A stretch of DNA of 64,000 nt from Syncephalis fuscata (Eukaryota > Zoopagomycota > Zoopagomycetes > Zoopagales > Piptocephalidaceae): the NCBI GenBank assembly GCA_025786725.1, contig JAHLTZ010000005.1, forward strand, positions 62,001-126,000, written 5' to 3'. Below the pieces are notes generated by a model. That model searched no databases. It was not told where the DNA came from and saw only the letters and a list, made by a program, of their open reading frames with translations. The position numbers were made by a program, and so were the translations under genes. Position 1 is the stretch's first letter; each line of letters opens with the position of its first letter. Positions 61,311 through 64,000 of the stretch are shown here, piece by piece.

Positions 61311-63050
61311 TTAGTTATCTTCGTTGGCAGTAGACGATGCCTCTGATGTATCGTCATAAGGCTCATTTAATTGTATATTATTATTGTTGTTGTTGTTACG
61401 TAGCATTTCTTCTGATATTTGCTGATCAATTTGTTCGTAGTCTACAGTGTGTCGTTCCATAACTTCGACGGCTGGTCCAAGTAACCGAACAAAAGCATCT
61501 TTGGCCAATGCCGCTACACGTACCTGTCCCTTGGCCGTGACCGTAGCCGCCCGCGGCTGATTATGCAATAATGCCAATTCTAACGAATAAAACATACATT
61601 ATTGTTAGTATCTGTAATACAATCTTATTAAATCATATTAATACATACCACCAAAGTAATCGCCAGCCGAAAGAGATGGCAAATGAAGTATTGTTCCATC
61701 AGTGCTTATCTTTGTCACTTCAACGCCGCCCTTCTCGATTAGATAAAAGCGATGTCCTTCATCATCTTGTTCGATAATGTCATCGCCATCCTCGTAGATG
61801 ATCGGCTCAAGAGCATCAGAAAGTTTAGCAATTTCTGCATCTTGTAGATTTGCCAGAATAGTTACTGTTTTTAAGAAAGCCGTGTACATTTTACGTTTAC
61901 GAAAGCTATACCCAGTAATACTTTTACGAAATGTAACTCGATCTACACCCCAAAGAACACCGTCACTAGTGGCTTTAATGGTGGCAGCACGAGGTGTCTA
62001 CGCAATTATTAACTATACAACTGAATAAAATATACAGACATCGAACTTACATTATACATAAGCGCCAGTTCACCAAAACTATCACCTGGACCCACATCCA
62101 CCACCTTGTTATCATTAACAAAGATATCAAATGTGCCGCTATCAACTACGTAAAAATTATCGCCTTCTTCGCCCTGTTTGATTACTACTTCACCGACAGA
62201 TACCTTTTTTTCAAACATAGCATCCACCTAAATAATTACTATTAATAATGCATAGCTACTAAAACATAATAGGCATAACTGACCACAGGACGTCGCTGTT
62301 CAACCTCTAGATTACGAAATAGTAAATTTGAGCCAATGGCCGTCATAATACGATGTCTAGCTTCATCGCTCTTTGGAATAACAATGGTCGGTCCGTCGTC
62401 ATCTTTATCGGTCATCGATAATGATTCGGCACTAACTGATCCACGTCGATTGAACTTGAATGCCACATCATCTGATCCATGAGCAGCTTGGAAGCGTTGA
62501 GTAAAGCTCTTTTTTCCTAGTCCTGTAGGTTGCTGGAGTACAGTAGTAGTATACCTATTTAAATAAATAAAAAGTCAAATTATTTAATTAGTTAATATAC
62601 ATCAACCACATTGTACACTCTCTGTCTTACGCAAATGGATCTTTTAATTGGTTTCAATTCGTTAATAAACATTTGACTGTTAATCATCTATTAATTATAA
62701 AACATTGCTATAATAATTACCTGGATCCGACGATAAACGACGAGGTAAACCAACACGTTGAGTATTATTCGCCTGTTCCACTACTTTATTAATTACACTT
62801 TTTTATTAGCTACCATCTTCCACTTGCCTCTGCTAATGTGGCCGCCCTTTCTTTAAGCTGTTCCAAAAGAAATGGAATAGGTTCATTGGGCTGTTGCAAC
62901 AATAAAGTTACCAACAATTCCTATTATAATTGTATGAATTAATTGTATAACTGCATTCCTAATTATCACTACCTTAAATAGTACATCCAATTGATGCTTT
63001 TCAATATATTGCCTAGACGGCGACTCTTTTTCTCTAATACGCGATTGCAT
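61311..63050 (-). CDS. BCY1: cAMP-dependent protein kinase regulatory subunit
   Basis: Holds PKA inactive until cAMP binds. Eight exons: 63050-62973, 62920-62828, 62772-62721, 62640-62631, 62554-62284, 62227-62051, 61997-61649 and 61579-61311, giving 432 residues. An N-terminal dimerisation/docking helix pair ([32 protein letters not shown]) is followed by the inhibitor site FNRRGSV (residues ~113-118). Having Ser, it is a phosphorylatable type II-like substrate site. Two cyclic-nucleotide-binding domains follow, with phosphate-binding cassettes [16 protein letters not shown] and [16 protein letters not shown]; both contain the invariant Glu and Arg. Exon 4 is only 10 bases. Intron 2 (62827-62773) has a GC donor (GAG|GCAAGT). 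No frame defects once these are recognised. Confidence 0.95.
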
Positions 63051-63478
63051 CTTGCTGCTTGTTTTGAAATTGCTTTAATTATAGTAGGAATGTAAAGGAA
63101 AGGATGAGCAAGCGAACAACTAGCAATGTGAAGTTGTTGAAAGCCCGTCTGAGAGCGTTTACACAGTAGACTCCGCCGTTCGACGTGTTCGAAAGACGTT
63201 TAAACGTGAGAACTCGGCGGTTCTATTCACTAGACATGAATAGTAAAGTGGCCACACTTCATTGACAATAGCCATGGCCATATGACTCAATCAATTAATA
63301 GCACTCAAATAAAGGTATTTTCAATGTTCAACTATATACAACTACTACATACAAACATAACTAACTAACTAACTATCTATCTATCTATCTATCCATCAAC
63401 ATAATAATATACACGTCATCTCTATATCATAGCAAAAGTCAGTGTTGGTGTCAACATTGAATATTCATTGTAAAACAT
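63051..63478. other. intergenic region with (CTAT)n
   Basis: About 430 bases between the PKA-R start and the ACP stop, both read leftward. Contains an AACT/CTAT tetranucleotide tract at about 63360-63395. No gene. Confidence 0.5.
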
Positions 63479-63998
63479 TTAAGAAGCATCATCGCGCTTG
63501 GCAACATATTCAATGGCTTGTCCCACTGTCTTGATGTTGTCGGCATCTTCGTCAGGAATTTCAATACTGAATTCGTTTTCGATATGCATCACCACTTCTA
63601 CCGTGTCCAAACTATCTAGCTTGAGATCTTCGGTAAATGAAGCCGACTTATTAACCTATCAATATTATCACGTCATTAACGACGCGTTACAATACTTGTT
63701 AGTTGACATTCCAACAAACACACACTCTATAACAATCGTCTATTCTCTCTCTCTCTATTTTTCTTGTTATCTATGATAGATATCTAGATTCACTACTTAC
63801 TGCATCGGGGTTAATGCCTTCAAACGCCTTAATAATATTGAAAACGCGATCGGTAATCTCCTCGCTGCTCAAACCCGTTGTTGCGGCATACCAACGCGCC
63901 GCCATTGCAGGAAGAATACGCGGGGCCAGTGGATTCGCTTGACGCTGCACTGAGCGCAGAAGAGCATGGCCTGCTGGTCGGAGACTACTAAAGTTCAT
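63479..63998 (-). CDS. ACP1: mitochondrial acyl carrier protein
   Basis: Carrier of acyl chains in mitochondrial type II fatty-acid synthesis (lipoate precursor) and accessory subunit of complex I (NDUFAB1). Two exons, 63998-63801 and 63655-63479, give 124 residues. The first ~38 residues are basic and Ser/Ala/Arg-rich without acids ([14 protein letters not shown]...), a mitochondrial presequence. The carrier domain follows: [54 protein letters not shown]. The Ser of DSLD takes the phosphopantetheine arm. The ATG is at the very edge of the window, so the promoter is outside. Confidence 0.95.
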
Positions 63999-64000
63999 GC

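Overview
The window reads as nuclear DNA of a fungus, most likely an early-diverging filamentous lineage. The evidence is many short introns with GTAAGT donors and TACTAAC-like branch sites, AT-rich spacers, single-gene transcription units on both strands, and fungal-type genes: a fungalysin (M36) protease, a two-finger SRE/URBS1/Fep1-type GATA factor, an RGS-domain seven-helix receptor, a dihydrofolate synthase and a PKA regulatory subunit. The exact lineage is inference. I saw no tRNA, rRNA or CRISPR array.

Layout. 1-24.9 kb is mostly accessory. Two fungalysin copies lie in inverted orientation (1.4-4.1 and 15.6-18.3 kb). Around and between them are dihydrofolate synthase (4.5-6.0), a three-exon protein of unknown function (6.2-7.2), an F-box pseudogene fragment inside a 1.2-kb duplicated block (7.9-9.1), the GATA factor (9.5-12.5) and a decayed secreted-protein gene (14.0-14.7). 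An intact F-box-like gene (20.2-22.3) and a small secreted Cys-rich protein (23.3-23.7) follow. 25-42.8 kb is core: URB2/NPA2, a CTI6-like PHD protein, mitochondrial bL17, POP1, a protein kinase and LSM5. 43.4-49.3 kb is accessory again: the second copy of the 1.2-kb block, a ruined F-box-like gene and a third copy that is a mosaic of the first. 49.9-64 kb is core: the RGS receptor, ribulose-phosphate epimerase, an unrecognised membrane-anchored protein, NOSIP, a RanBP3/Yrb2-like protein, eS19, PKA-R and mitochondrial acyl carrier protein.

Themes. Ribosome and RNA biogenesis dominate the core genes (URB2, POP1, LSM5, eS19, bL17). Signalling is represented by the RGS receptor, PKA-R and a kinase. 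The accessory blocks show recent duplication, inversion, decay and gene conversion, with a shared ~0.4-kb repeat beside both the protease and the F-box family.

Main technical caution. Twelve places in otherwise well-conserved coding sequence are each short of exactly one base, every one at a run of two to four G or C. These are best read as systematic consensus errors until tested, so genes carrying only this lesion are called as genes and not pseudogenes. The second fungalysin copy, the 14-kb secreted gene and the 44-46 kb F-box copy have other kinds of damage and look truly broken.
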